This document shows, piece after piece, positions 9,888-22,639 of a DNA stretch of 64,000 nt. The DNA comes from Nageia nagi (lineage: Eukaryota > Pinophyta), in contig JBITNC010000002.1 in assembly GCA_050084985.1 (NCBI GenBank), positions 25,854,001 to 25,918,000 on the forward strand. The letters are read 5' to 3'. Each line of letters starts with the position of its first letter. Position 1 is the stretch's first letter. Below the pieces are notes generated by a model. It saw only the letters and a program-made list of their open reading frames with translations. It searched no databases and was not told where the DNA came from. Position numbers and translations under genes: made by a program.

Positions 9888-12473
9888 TATTGATCAATAT
9901 AATGTAAACTCAAAGGGTTTGGTCTAGTTGAGTTCTCCATTTCTCACAACAATAGGTTCCTTGAAACAACAAAAGGTGGTGGGAATGTGCTTGTGTTGGT
10001 TTTCTGCTCAATCTCTAGGTTATAGCTCCACTTCTATCTATTATAAAGGTTAAAAGTAATAGAAAATAAATAAAAGGTATAGAGTTACAGGAAAGAGATT
10101 AACAAATTGAATTGAAACTAAAATAAGAACTTCATAGCCCAGGCATTACAGCACAGGCAGCAATCCATAACCAAGATTAAGAATAGCGAGCTATATTACC
10201 CTTGAGCTCTTTCAATCATAATACATAGCCAACACTTAAGACATCATCTCATACACAACATTTATAAAAGCAATAAACAACCACTTGTTGCAAAAGGGCA
10301 AAACATTATCTGTTTGTATTATCATATATGAAAGTATCTTACAGACCTGGGAAAATTTGTTAGAATGTTTGACCTCTTTGATTTCTAATAGTTCACCATT
10401 TATACATTTACATGCCTTGGTAGGTTGTTGTCTATCATTAATATAAATAATTACTCATCTTGACTGAAGCAAGCAAAGTAAACTATTTACAATAAATATT
10501 ATAACTATGCTAGATTACATAGTGAATAAGTACCAATAGCATGACTATCTAGGAATTTGAAATTTCTGAATAGTCATATTCATTGAGCCACAATCCTCTT
10601 ACAATGTCATTAACTACTCCTTTTTTGGCCTTGTAGTTGATTAAAGATGGTACTGTAGCTGATTGAATAAATACTCATCTGTATTCTGATAGGTATGATA
10701 TGGCACTGTGTTCTATCAATAGCTATCTATTTCTTTGCAACCATTGATGATCCATACTATAGTTCTAAATGAATAGAGTAATGGAAGGTTGTGAATAGTA
10801 TATGAACTTAATTTGAGAATAAATTACCATTGTTATGTGGAATTGAATTGAATTCAACACATTAATAGGGCCCTAAGGGTAAAAAACTTAAGATCAAGTG
10901 GACCCAGGTGTTATTTCTTATCCATTACTCTTACCTTAGTCTAGTCAGTCTTATTTCTTTTCTCTAGGTTCTGTTGATGATTTAGCTTTTCTTAGTACTC
11001 GCTAATTTTAGCTGAAAGTTTTGACATCATCACTCAAAGTAGATCGGATCTATTTAGAATCTTCATAAATCATCACCCACCATTACTTATTCTAAGACTT
11101 GCTAATTTTAGCGAAAAGCTTTGACATCATCGCTCAAAATTTGAGGGCTCTATTTGGGATCTTCATGAATAATCACCCACCATTATTTGTTCTGGGACCC
11201 ACTAATTTTAACCAAAAGTTCAAACATCATTGCTCAAAATTGATGGGCTCTATTTGGGATCTTCATGAATCATCATCTTCCATTACATATTTTGGAACCT
11301 TCTAATTTTAGCCAAAAGTTATGATATCATCACTCAAAATTGGTGGGCTCTATTTGCGATCTTCATGAATCATCACCTGCCATTACTTATTCTAAGACCT
11401 GCTGATGTTAGCCAAAATTTTGACATCATCACTCAAAATTAGCAAGCTTTATTGGGGATCTTCATGAATTATCACCTACCATTACTTGTTCGAGACCTTC
11501 TAATTTTAGCCAAAAGTTCTGACATCATCGATGAAAATCAACGGGCTCTATTTGGGATCTTCATGAATCATCACCCACCATTACTTATTCTAGAATGTGC
11601 TGATTTTAGCCAAAAGTTTTGATATCATCACTCAAAATTGGTAGGCTCTATTTGGGATCTTCATGAATCATCACCTGCCATTACTTATTCTAGGACTTAT
11701 TGATTTTAGCCAAAAGTTCTGACATCAATTCTCAAAATTAGCAAGCTTTATTTGGGATTACTTGTTTTGATACCTATTAATTTTAGCAAAATGTTCTAAC
11801 ATCATTTCTTAAAATTGATAGGTTTTATTTGGGATCTTCATGAATTATCACTTGCCATTACTTATTCTAGGACTTGCTGATTTTAGCCAAAAGTTCTGAC
11901 ATCATCGCTCAAAATCGATGGGCTTTATTTGGAGTTTTTAAGAATACACCTATAATTATTTATTCTAGAACATAATAATTTTAGCCAAAACTTTTGACAT
12001 CACTATCAAAAATTGATGGGATTTATTTACTTCTAGGCACCTCCTATTGATAACTTGGACTTATATTTATAAAAACTCTTGGACACTATATTTACAACAA
12101 CTCTTAGACATTTTCTTAGACTTTTCTCTTCCCATAAATAATTCTTTTATAGATACAATTCCCACCCCATTTGATTATTAATACAACTTAAGGTTAATCC
12201 CTAAGAGTTATTACAACAACCGATCAGCTTTGACTAGAAATTTACAAGGAAAAATATAAAAGACAAGGATCCATACATATAATAGCCAGATTATATATAC
12301 AATAGTCAAATCTTAGCAACACCCAAAATTCTTCAAAATTAGGGCTAATAGAAGACTCAAATTTAATTTTAAAAGAAAGAGAGTTGGAATAGAAGAATTT
12401 TCTAAAAAGAATGAAAGAATAAAAGAATGATAGTGTGTTACCCAAACTTAGAGTGTAATTCTTAAAGAATACA
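9888..12473 (-). repeat. 3' LTR of the giant gypsy element
   Basis: The sequence matches 31379-34100 along its length. Landmarks are ttgatcaatataatgta at the left edge, caaagggtttggtct, the ~100-bp tandem array, and cttagagtg...aaagaataca at the right edge. It is shorter than the other LTR (about 2586 against 2722 bp), partly through array copy number. The two LTRs differ at many positions, indicating an old insertion. Confidence 0.85.
10990..12020. repeat. ~100-bp tandem array inside the 3' LTR
   Basis: About ten units of roughly 100 bp follow one another. Each carries taattttagccaaaagttc, then gacatcatcgctcaaaat, gggctctatttgggatcttc and atgaatcatcacc-cattactt. Units are diverged and some are shortened, for example near 11740-11760. 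The same array occupies the other LTR. Confidence 0.9.
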
Positions 12474-12499
12474 ATCTTCTAGCAGCTCTTGGGTTCTCC

Positions 12500-15400
12500 A
12501 CCTGCTAGAGAATAGGACCCACTACTTGTTGCTTCGAATAGCCTATTTAGATGTAGATTTGGTAGGGGTATTAGGTGGTGGAATCAATTTTGCTGGGAGG
12601 AAGGGGTGCATCTTATTATTCAAATCTTTAAGGTCTTAATAGTCAACTTGTGACAAAATAAGGGATGCTTGAATCTTTATAGTATCTACTCTAAAACTTG
12701 TCAAAACATTCTCTAGCCTCCCAAAGTGTAGGAACCTTTTGATTGCTTCTTGAGTAAAGTCTTTTATTTGTTGTAAATATGAGATTTGCTTCTTAAAAAA
12801 AGACTACTCAAGGAATTGAATGGTATTGGCTACCCAACTAGTAGCACTACCTTGTACATTCTATTCTTCCCATAATTTGGGAGCTTTCATTCCAATCAAA
12901 GAATTAAAAACTTTGTTAATAAATCCTAACTCTATTATGAGATGGTGTTTACCAATGTCCATATTGAACACCAAATCTTGGAGTTCACCTATATCCCAGA
13001 TCCTCCTCAAATATGATTATCTTAGCCTAGGAGTAATGGTAGATATATGTTTCTTAGTCAAGACTCTCAACCAACTCTGCATTTTCTCAATAATTGATCT
13101 CGATATATCTAGATCCAACCAATGGAGAGTGGTTTGCATGTTGAACTATTTGATAACTTGTAGTGTCTATTCCTTTAATAAATGTAAATGTGATAAGGTC
13201 ACCATCCTATCTCTAACTTGCTCCACCAAGGATTTTTGGAAGCTTTTTATCAGTAGTAATAGTTTTGAATTATCATTAGATAATAATTTGTTAGTTGCTA
13301 TGACTGTTTGTAGCACAACCTCAACTTGCTTGACCTTTTGGCCATCTATAATTATAGCTTGAGCTTTAAGATCTTGTATAGTTTGATTTGCATTGCCTAA
13401 CTCAGCCTTCATTTATGTCAAGCTCTTCTTGAATTCTGACTTTTGCTTATTAAGCTTTGCAAGTAGGTATTTATTTTTGTTTTACAACTTGACCACTATT
13501 TTGTCTCTAAGGGAGTAGTATTTCTTATATTGATCAATTTTCTTATTCAATTCATCTATCTTAGTCTCCATTTCCTGAAGACTTTTATTGGCTACCATTG
13601 AAGTATTCTCAAGGAACTTGGATTGGTCATTTACCAAAGCACTCTACATATTACATCAATTATAACCATGGGAGTAGTATCCAAATGTCCTTCTTTGAAA
13701 TACATTTGTGCTATCTTAATGTCTCCATTTCAATTAATTTACTCAAAATTCTTAACTATTTCTCAAAAAGAATAGGAGGTTTATTGACAAAAGTTGCCCA
13801 ATTAATGGGCTCTATAATTTGTGTAGAAAAAATTGATTTAATCTCCTCTTGGGAGGTTGTAAGAATTAAATAATGAGGAGTATTTACACCTAAAGTGGTC
13901 ACTATGACCTGTTGAATAGGTTCTGATTATTTTGGAGGTGTAGCATCTTGAATTTCTATTTCTTTTTCTACTTCCTTCATGACCTTATCTTTATCATCAA
14001 CTTTATTCATTGGGTTTGAGTTTATTTTCCTTTTGGATTCATCATCATCATCACCTGATCCACCTTTGAGTGTAGCTATTATAGATCCACCCGCTCTAAG
14101 TACATTTCTCCCACCTTATTAAATTTGCATGTGTTTCTTTCTGAGGCTTGTTTATTTTTTGAGACTTCTTTTTCTAGGAGCTTTTCTTGAGTACTAGTGT
14201 TTGTATTTTGAGGCTCTTGCAATTCCTTTATATCAAATATTTCTACTCCTTTTTCCATAACCCTTGAAGTTTCTTCTATGATTTTGGGAGGAAGAGGTAC
14301 ATTTATTTGTAATTTGGGCTATGTAGTGTGGGGTTTCTTTAATGATTTTCCCTCTTTCTCTGGGGTTTGTTATTTTTAAGCAAGGGTATGAACTCTCCTT
14401 CTTTTTTTTGGAGAAGACTCCTAGAAAGTAGTAGTAGCATATGAGGGATTTTATTTTCCCTTCTTTATAGGCTCTTGTAATTTGGATGGTTGTCCAACCT
14501 CTATTTATTTCACTTTTGTAACTAGTTTCCCTTGAAATTTAGGAGGAATAGATTGGCCAAATTTTGGCAAAGGATCTTTAGAATATTCTACCTTCCAAAG
14601 TTTATCATATTTAAATTTCTCAAATAATTCATTTTCAATATGATAAATCTTTATTGTATGTTCAAATCTAAATTTTATGAAATAATGGATTTTATTAGGG
14701 CTCCAACCCAAATATGTTAGCTAGGTGAGGATATTTGGGTCAAGGGCAAAGTCTTATCACTTATTTTCCTAGTTCATGTATTTCTTTATCCCCTTAAGGG
14801 TCATCCAAGCCTTGTTAAGGGGTGTAAATTTCTATTTAGAGTACATTTCTACTTCTTGCTTAGTTTTATTTACAAAATATTCCACATAAGGTCTATACTC
14901 ATGGGAAAAGGTTGGATGCTTCTTGCTTGACCTTATTATTTTTTTCATCTCTCCTAAAGGATCATACATCCATGGGGCTTCTACCTTATCTAGTTTAAAA
15001 TTTTGTACAATAAATTCTGCTATACTATCTTTACAACTTCTAAAAGAGTGAAATTTTTAGTAGAAGTTAGTATATCTACAATAGATTTAAAACTACTCTC
15101 GAACCCATACTTGGTCTCTATGGCACATATTTGCTAGCCCATCTCTATGGAATATAGCTAAGGGGTTACATACTTAGGCAAGAAAAAAAAATTTCAAAAT
15201 ATCCATACCTCATAATCACAGTATGATCTTTGAGAAAGTAGTAGTCACCAATTTTATTTCCTCCCTATAGCTCTTGCCTCTTGCATAGTCTACTAGGGAG
15301 TCTTCCTATCAATATTTGTACTATTTTTTCATAGAATTTTTCCATGAACTCATAATATGATCCATGCAACATCAAGATTGGCACCCTAAAATCAATCAAT

Positions 15401-16290
15401 ATTGGTCTAGTGCTTGGATTCATTGACTCAATTGGTAGTTGTACCTCCATAAGTTTGTCAAGGTTTTGGTGGGCCAAGAGCCACTAAAGATATGAAGAGT
15501 GTTTGAAATCTAATTTTTCAATTTTGAAAAGATGTCTCTTTATCTCATTAGAAATAAAATTTGGTAAGTCATAGCAGACATGTGCCTTTATGATATTGTA
15601 AGCCATATGCACCATGGCTTCATCTACTTCTATTTGAATTTTCTTCCCCAAAATGACTGCTAGTGTCTGTAAAACCTCTCTATCCCTCTTGTTTTCAAAT
15701 ATAGAGATCTCATAGTTTGGCCAAAGCTGTGTAGTTTTATTTTCTTGATATCTCTCATGAATCTAGTTTATCATTTCATCTTCATTACTATAGAAATCAT
15801 TCTTCTCTCTTTTTAAATCAATATGTTTCTTCACATGGAAAGGCCAATCAGTTGGGATAGCAAATGCTTAAAGAATAGAATTAGGGGAGTAGTCCAATAT
15901 TACTTTAAATTTTGGCTCTAACTCTTCTCCCTGCTCTTGGTCCTTAAACATTCCTATTTGATAACTTTTTTGGTTATGCTTATGTGCCACTGAATACAAC
16001 AGTTCAAGGTAAGTGAATGATTTATAGGGCACATAATAAGCTAGGCCCTAGTCAATCATGATGTGTCTCTTTGATTGTGCTAATGATTTTCCTTTTCTAG
16101 CAACTTTAGGACTTATATGTTACAGAAGGATATGATCAGGGTTGGTAATCCATGTATCAATATGGTTTATCACCTCCATCTTAGTTTAGTTCACCCCTAG
16201 AGCATTCCTAAGGTATTCCTTTTGCATGGCTATCAGGTCAACATCCATTTGCTCTATTTCAACTAGAGTTAATGATTTAGAAGTCACCAT
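12500..16290 (-). pseudogene. Unrecognised long third coding region of the gypsy element, after integrase
   Basis: Read on minus from ATG at 16290 (good context, protein begins MVTSKSLTLVEIEQMD), a protein-like frame runs nearly to the 3' LTR at 12473, about 1,250 codons. It is interrupted by scattered stops, mostly TAG, and a few frameshifts, one at an A/T run near 15183-15190. Best open pieces are 15265-15477, 14505-14711 and 13167-13412. The first half has globular composition (DYSPNSIL, TDWPFHVKKHIDLKRE, LGWSPNKIHYFIKF). The middle is rich in Lys, Glu, Pro and Ser, and 13412-13167 is a clear coiled-coil-like segment (ANQTIQDLKAQ, then LLLLIKSFQKSLVEQ). I see no signal peptide or membrane span, so an envelope protein is not supported despite its env-like position. 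No family was recognised. It begins about 570 bases after the integrase domain. Confidence 0.6.
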
Positions 16291-16869
16291 GGTGTTAGCA
16301 CTCTTTTTTAGAACCTCTAGTTTGCATTTGAGAATTATAATCCATAGTCTATAAGGTCCTACAATTATGTATCTCCTTACTCAACTCAGCTCTACAAACT
16401 ATAAGCTTTGTTCACTCTAGAAATTGGTATGCTTGAAATTGGCTAAGTGTTGAGTAAGAGGGTATGTACGATATTTTATTCATCTAAGGTTTATGAGACT
16501 TTTATTAATGGCAATTAATGTTTAGGGTGTCAAGATCCATGCATTATATAGACTAGGCTACCACAAGTTGGATGAGTCAGTATGGAGTACACTAAATTTA
16601 AATTAGGGTACTCAAATGATAATATGAGAAATCAAATAAAATATTTGCTTAAATGCTATCCTATTCAATTTATGGCTTAACATTGCATAGACATTAACTC
16701 TAGATCATGTCTAATTAATGATGAGCATTAATAGCTATCTACTTTCTTGGAAGTTAGTCTAGAAGATGTACAAATTTTTAAAATAGTTTTTTTAAATTAT
16801 ATACACTATACAATCTCTAGTGGATGTTACAAGATCACATTATCACTCAATAATACTTAAAATAGATCT

Positions 16870-17830
16870 CTTTAATAGGAATAGGTAATTCTCAAGATTT
16901 GATCATATCTTGTAACCTGAATGCATTGCTTTGCATGTCTTGAGTGATGATATAAGGCCCACTCCATAGAGAGTCAAATTTTTGATGTCTTCTAGGCTTT
17001 GCTCTCTCCTCATCCCACTTGAGGACAATATCACCAAATTCAAACTTCATTGAGAATACTTTTTCTTATTAAACCATTTCTTAACGATGTATTGGTGATG
17101 CTAAAATGACTCATATGCTTTGTTCTGATCTTTGTCCAATTTTAGGAGGTGATTATACCTGGATTATAGTGTCTTGAAGTCATGGTCCTCCATGTCTTGC
17201 AAGATTTTTAATATTAGTAACTCAATGTGTATTGGCAACATAAGTCTTTTACCATATACTAGTGCATATGGGGATGTTTTGATTATTGATTTAATGCTAA
17301 TTATTTTTTACTATAATGCAAAGTATAATTGTGTATGTCGTTATTTGAGTTTCCCTTCATTATTCTTTTGATGATGCGGGTTAGGTTCTTATTAGTTGAT
17401 TCAGCTAACCCATTACCTTATGGGTAATAATTTGAAGAGAGTAACTAGTATATCCTATATTCAATAATAAATTTTGATAGGTTACCTCTAATAAATGCCA
17501 GGCCATTATCTGAGATAATAGTCTGTAGAATTCCAAAGCAAGTGATTATCCTTTTGATCATTTCTATCATCGCTTTTTGATATGCATTCTTACATGGTAT
17601 TGCTTTTGACCATCTAGTAAAATAATCTACTATAGTCAAGATGAAATTATGGCTTGCTAAGGAATCTATGTGTATAACACCAATGAAGTCCATTCCCCAT
17701 TATTGAAAGGGTTCCTCAACTATCATAGGTTTAAAAGGCATAGCAGTTTGCCTTCTTTTTCTCATAAATTTGCTACATTTATCACATTCCTAGGAAATCT
17801 TGAAAGAATCTTAAAATATGGTGGGCCAAT
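16870..17830 (-). pseudogene. Gypsy integrase of the giant element, broken
   Basis: On minus the order is the end of a zinc-finger (CDKCSKFMRKRR, about 17800), then WGMDFIG at 17700-17680, VDYFTRWSKAIPCKNA, and SDNGLAF, which supplies catalytic-core acidic residues. Next come GNGLAESTNKNLTRIIKR near 17420-17370 and a C-terminal module FGDIVLKWDEERAKPR with LWSGPYIITQ near 17040-16900 (GPY/F-like). Several stops interrupt it. The longest open piece is 17445-17693. The integrase would insert the element's cDNA into chromosomes. Confidence 0.85.
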
Positions 17831-18019
17831 AATACCTAGCTTGTAAAATTTTTGCTACTATAGTTGGTCCACTATAATGCCCATCAGAGAATCCATAATG
17901 AAATTCATGCAATATTCTTTAGGATTTATCAAGAGTTATACATCTTATAGGGTTTGATCAAAGTTCTTTCTATACAAACAGTCATCTATCATCATAATAT
18001 TCAAGGTATGCAGCTTGAA

Positions 18020-19330
18020 TCTCCTTCTCTAAAATTTGTCTAGAGATTCAAGATATTTACCAGTTTGAAAATAAAAAATAACTTGCTTAATCCAATCACT
18101 TTCTTCATTTATTTGTTGTTTTTCCTTCATAATAGCAATCATATGTGAAGCTTTAGCTATATTTTCACATAGATTTCTACCTCTGATCAACTTTGTTGGC
18201 TTAATTTCTACATCATATTCCATTATTTTAGTAATCTAACTAGCTTTTCCTTCACCTAAGTCTCCTTGTATAACATAATTTCTTACATATGGATGGATAG
18301 TAAATACAAGGATTTCATTATGGAAGATATAATGCTTGAATTTTTTAAGTCCCTTCATTATGGAAAACACTTGCTTTTCCATAAATAAGTACCTTTTCTA
18401 GTGTTTATGTAGTGTTTGGATATGCAAAGCAATTGGATGTTCTTCTTTGTTATCATCTTTCTATTCTAGAATTGCAGCAATGCTTCTTTTTCGTCCATAT
18501 GCATACATGATAAAATCTTTTGATATATCAGGATTTTTATGCACAAGAGCTTCTATTATAGCCTTTTTAATTTTTTTAAATGCTAGTTTTGCTTCACTTG
18601 ACCAAGAGAATATAGCATATTTCTTTAGCATTGAAGTGATTGGAGATATAATTTCTAAAAAATCATTAATGAATTTTCTAACAAAATTTATCTGACCAAG
18701 GAATAATTGCAAGGATTTCTTGTTGGAAGTAAGTGGCAATGCTTTAATAGCTTTCTCTTTGTCTAGAACAATCGCTAATCCTTTCTCTAAGAAAATGTGG
18801 CCATATAATTATCCTTGGCTAATCATAAAAACAAATTTTTTTGGATTGATTGAAATGCCAAATTTCATGCATTTTTGAAAAACTTGTCTGAGATGTTCCA
18901 AATGATCCTTTCTATTTTTAGAGAATATTATAATATCATCTAGATGGACTAATATAATCTTATTTATTAGTTCACCAAATGCCTGATCCATAGCTCTTTG
19001 AAAAGTGGCTCTCGCATTAGAAATACCAAAAGGCATTCTTTGAAAAGCAAATATCCTCCATTTGGTTGTAAATACAATTTTGTATTGATCTTCATCTTTC
19101 ACCTAAATCTGGTTAAATCCTAAGTAGCCATTAATCATTGAAAAATAGCAAGCTCTAGCTACTGTATGTAGGATCTATTCCATAGGTGGAAGAGGATAAT
19201 TATCTTTGAGATACACTTGATTTAAATTTCTAAAATCAACACACAATCTAATATCCTCACTTTTCTTTCTAACAGGAACTAGATTTGTAGCCCAAGAAGA
19301 ATACTTAATAGGATAAATTTTGAATAAAAT
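18020..19330 (-). pseudogene. Gypsy reverse transcriptase and second (retroviral-type) RNase H, broken
   Basis: On minus, 19102-18809 carries the RT core: RMPFGISNARATFQRAMD and VHLDDIIIFSKN, where the usual Y/F-x-DD box reads HLDD. Next is SINPKKFVF, and then QLFLGQINFVRKFI and FSWSSEAKLAFKKIKKAI at 18720-18580. The connection and RNase H follow: SKDFIMYAYGRKRSIAAILE (D of the first catalytic position replaced in YAYG), then QTLHKH and MEYDVEIKPTKLIRGRNL at 18223-18170. Frames are split by stops. This is the ordinary RT-RNase H order; the extra RNase H is upstream. Confidence 0.85.
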
Positions 19331-19623
19331 AACTTAATCAATTCTTATTTCATAGCTTCTTCTATTTTTGGGTTGATTGGCCTTTATTTTTTCTTGTATG
19401 GTTTGGCATTTGGTTCAAGCTTATTTGTGTGTTGGATGACACTTTTATCATATGTTTTGAGATCATCACTAGTATAGGAAATTGCTTTCAAGAACTCATA
19501 ATAGATTTGAGACATAATAGCTTTTTCTTAATCAAAACACTCTGAACCTACCTTTATATACTTTTTGAGTTCTATTTTGAGCTCAACATAACTCTCCTTC
19601 TAGATGGATAATGATTTAGCTTT

Positions 19624-20340
19624 CTAGGCATCTTCTGAATCAAATAGTCTTTCAAAAGAGAGTAATCTTTTTGGTATAACATTATTTTTGAGTTGGATAA
19701 CATCCAATTCTTCTAAACAATTAGGTAATTCTTGAATAAAAAAAGTGTGAGCTACTACTTCATCCAAGAGGAAGTTCATAATATGCTCATCAAAATCAAA
19801 TATTTGCCAAAAATTTGTAACTTCAGGTACTAAAGGCCTACATTGAACTTTGACTCCAAGAGCTCCTCTTTTATAATGAGTAGGATTATAACATTTCCCT
19901 TTTCCAACAAGTGCATCAACTATTTGATTGTACCTTATACAAATAGATATAAAATTAATATCCAAAAATGACTCCAATAAATCCTAAACTCTATTCATGT
20001 AGGTCTTCAAATAGTGATGTTTTGCACTAATCTAATTTCTAACTTTCTTTATGACCAATTATGAATCACCATGGACAATTAGGCATCTGATACCTATACT
20101 GATCACTTTAGATAACCCTAAATGAAAGGATTCATATTCAAAAACATTAGTTGTACACATCCATGTGAATATGAAGGAGAATATTTTTATATGTTCTTTG
20201 GAAGATTTGAATACAACTCTAGCTCCACGTCTATGCTTACATTTGGATCCATCAAAGTACATTGTCCATATCTCATGTTCTTTTTTAGCTATGATCGAGA
20301 TTGGTTGCACATCTTCATATAAATAATAATTACCCATGCT
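19624..20340 (-). pseudogene. Extra RNase H domain placed before the reverse transcriptase
   Basis: On minus, 20337-20059 reads IWTMYFDGSKCKHRRGARVV, TTNVFEYESFHLGL and LIVHGDS. The Asp of YFDGS, a Glu of EYES and the Asp of HGDS fit the D-E-D catalytic set of RVT_3/archaeal-type RNase H. A linker of the kind found in plant gypsy polyproteins follows (ICIRYNQIVDALV, then WQIFDFDEHIMNFLL, then IPKRLLSFERLFDSEDA) and leads to the RT. TAG stops at 20032-20034 and 19984-19986 sit where glutamine is expected. I recall this PR-RNase H-RT-RNase H-INT order from other plant polyproteins, so it is probably a known architecture. Confidence 0.8.
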
Positions 20341-20352
20341 AGCATCTATGAC

Positions 20353-21029
20353 CTAATAATTTAAATAATTTGCTAAAAGAACTCCAATTGTTAGGAGTGA
20401 TTCTCTAAGTGAACCCCTTTCAAATACTTCCATAGGTTGGAGGCCATTCAAACAATTTTGTTTTATGATCTTCTTTAGATGAACACTTTTGATGCCCTCA
20501 TTTAGAATTTTAACTTGTTTATTTTGGAAGAAAAGTAAAATATGACTATATTCTAAATCTAAGTACCCTTCCAATTTAGCATTGAATTCTCTAGATAGAC
20601 ATATTCCAAACCGAGGTGAAAGATCAATTACAATAATATATTGAATAACACAAATATTGAGAATACATTTAAAGTTATTAGGACCCCTTTAACACTACCA
20701 ACAATATCTATAGAGGAAGAATCCAATTGTATGAAACCATTAATACCTCTTGTAATATACAGCTTCATTTTATTTGTAACAGCTTTAGGAATCACATTTA
20801 TTATAGCACCAGTATCTATCATACAATTATTTACTATCCAACCTTGTAATCTTAGGGATAGATAGAATGGTGGGGGTATTTTTATACATATGGAAGCTAG
20901 AGAGACATCATCAGATATTGCAAAGAGGATATTTATTTCATTTATCCTCTTCTTACTATTTCTTAATTTCAAAGCCTCTTGCAAAAGATCTAATTGATCT
21001 GGTATATTTAATGCACCAAACATAGTCAT
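20353..21029 (-). pseudogene. Gypsy aspartic protease region, broken
   Basis: The open piece 21029-20628 contains PPPFYLSLRLQGWIVNNCMI followed by DTGAIINVIPKAV, a retropepsin active site with the DTG triad intact, then KLYITRGINGFIQLDSSSI and VGSVKGVLITL. The piece 20574-20353 continues the polyprotein toward the RNase H. The protease would cut the gag-pol polyprotein. Confidence 0.8.
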
Positions 21030-21049
21030 CTTAGAATGGGTTTTCTTCA

Positions 21050-21683
21050 GTTCTTCTACAATATTATATCAAGCATATGGGATAAACTTACTTGATTATT
21101 TGTTTATGTGTTCTACATTATTGAGTGGCCTTTTATTTATGATAATATATAATAAAAGGATACCTTAAAGTATTAGGTCTCTCCTTCTCTAGGACTTCTT
21201 TTTTGACTACAGCAAGATTTATTTGAGTAAGAACATTAGTACCCAGATTTTGAGAAACATTACTTGGATGTGCTGAGAATTGATCTTATTGATTTTGAGG
21301 TTGGGCTAAAGGAGCCTTAACTTTCTTAGGTTTAGGTAGTACTAGAATATATGCTTGATTTTGTTGAGTAACTAGGGGTTGTTATGGATCCATTGAAGAA
21401 GAAGCTCTAGTTTGAACATAGTTTGCTTATTCTCTAGCATATCTCAAAAGCAAAAAATTTACCATGGTGAGATCAGTAGCAACATATGATGCAAGTTCCA
21501 CCATTTGTTTTGAATGTAATCCCAAAGATTTATGTTGATAAATCACACATGAGTCTTAAAAATAAGGAGTTGAACATGGAGAATACCATTCTTTAATGCC
21601 CAAAGCAACGCTTTTTGTAGAACTAGTCATAATAGCATTTTCAATTATTTTTGAGATACTTGATTATTATGGCTAGTTCATAT
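21050..21683 (-). pseudogene. 3' part of gypsy gag, interrupted by copia insertion
   Basis: This segment lies between the protease and the nested copia LTR. It continues the gag region of 30103-31000 once the copia is removed. The frame is poor, with many stops, and no clear zinc knuckle is seen. Assignment rests on position. Confidence 0.5.
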
Positions 21684-22190
21684 TGAGAGAATTGAACTAT
21701 AACAAGAACAATCTTAAACTATCAAGATCACATGAAAGCTCTCAAATTCACATCTAACAAACTCACACATAAGACAATCTCACAAAGTAACTCAAGATGT
21801 AAAGTGGTTCCTCCAACTAGGAGTACATCCACTAACTAGATCTTTACTTCAATTACAAATACAACTCTCTTACAATCCTCCTAACCTCAACTCCTACACT
21901 TCTATCCTATAGCATAACTTTACTTTGTAATTGGTGTATGATCACAAAGAGGGAGCCTTCTATTTATAGGCCAAAATCTCTCTTTGGATTATCTTTTTAT
22001 TCAATGTATAAAAATATGACATGCACATCCTTTTACCCAAGTGGAATGCTCAGGACATGGAGTGTAGGACAAGTTACATTACTATATTCACTTAAATACT
22101 TAAGGTATCAAATCATACCCTTAAGTATTAGTGAACTTATGTATAAGATTTAATACAAACCTTTACAATAATGCATTATACATTCCAATA
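21684..22190 (-). repeat. 3' LTR of copia 1
   Basis: The LTR begins tgagagaattgaac and ends cattccaata. The last dinucleotide is TA where the other LTR has CA. A TATA-like tatttatagg lies near 21961. It is highly similar to 29597-30102 with scattered differences. Confidence 0.9.
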
Positions 22191-22199
22191 CTCCCCCTT
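22191..22199 (-). other. Polypurine tract of copia 1
   Basis: The complement of ctcccccttaa is TTAAGGGGGAG, directly beside the LTR. It would prime plus-strand DNA synthesis. Copia 2 has the equivalent tract at 35752-35760. Confidence 0.8.
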
Positions 22200-22639
22200 A
22201 ATGCAATATTGGGATAGAGCGAGTAGAAGAGAAGAAGAAGAGATAGTAAAAGAGTTCTCCTCCAAATAGATGCAACAGAGATGAGAACTTTTACATATTT
22301 GTGAAGTAAGAAAGATCTAGTTTGAGACTCACTACTTTGCCAAATACACCACAACTAGTTTTAATGTACATGAAGTAGTCATCCAACTAGAAGTCATGAA
22401 GAGTCTCCAAGAGCCTACATACCTGAGGTAAGTAACCTGCAATCTCAAAAGAACCTGCAAGTCATAAGTAACTCAAATAACAAGATCATTTAAATGCATC
22501 ATATTCATATCAACAAAGATATATGAATCACACAAATGCCATTATGAACTGATCAATGGTACATTATGAGTCATCACAAAGATGACATGCCAAAAACTTA
22601 TAGTCACCTACTATATATAAGACATGTGTTGATCATCAT

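Noticed and set aside
9886-9890. Alternative gypsy LTR boundary at TGATC with 5-mer GTTAT
   Set aside because: GTTAT is not repeated at the right edge, whereas shifting by three bases gives the perfect pair TAAGT; boundary left uncertain by about three bases.
10990-12020. CRISPR-like regular repeats
   Set aside because: Units of ~100 bp are repeated without unique spacers and lie in an LTR of a plant element. This is a tandem minisatellite.
12500-16290. Envelope-like gene in the giant gypsy
   Set aside because: The position fits, but no signal peptide, membrane span or fusion-like stretch is visible; a coiled coil alone is not enough.
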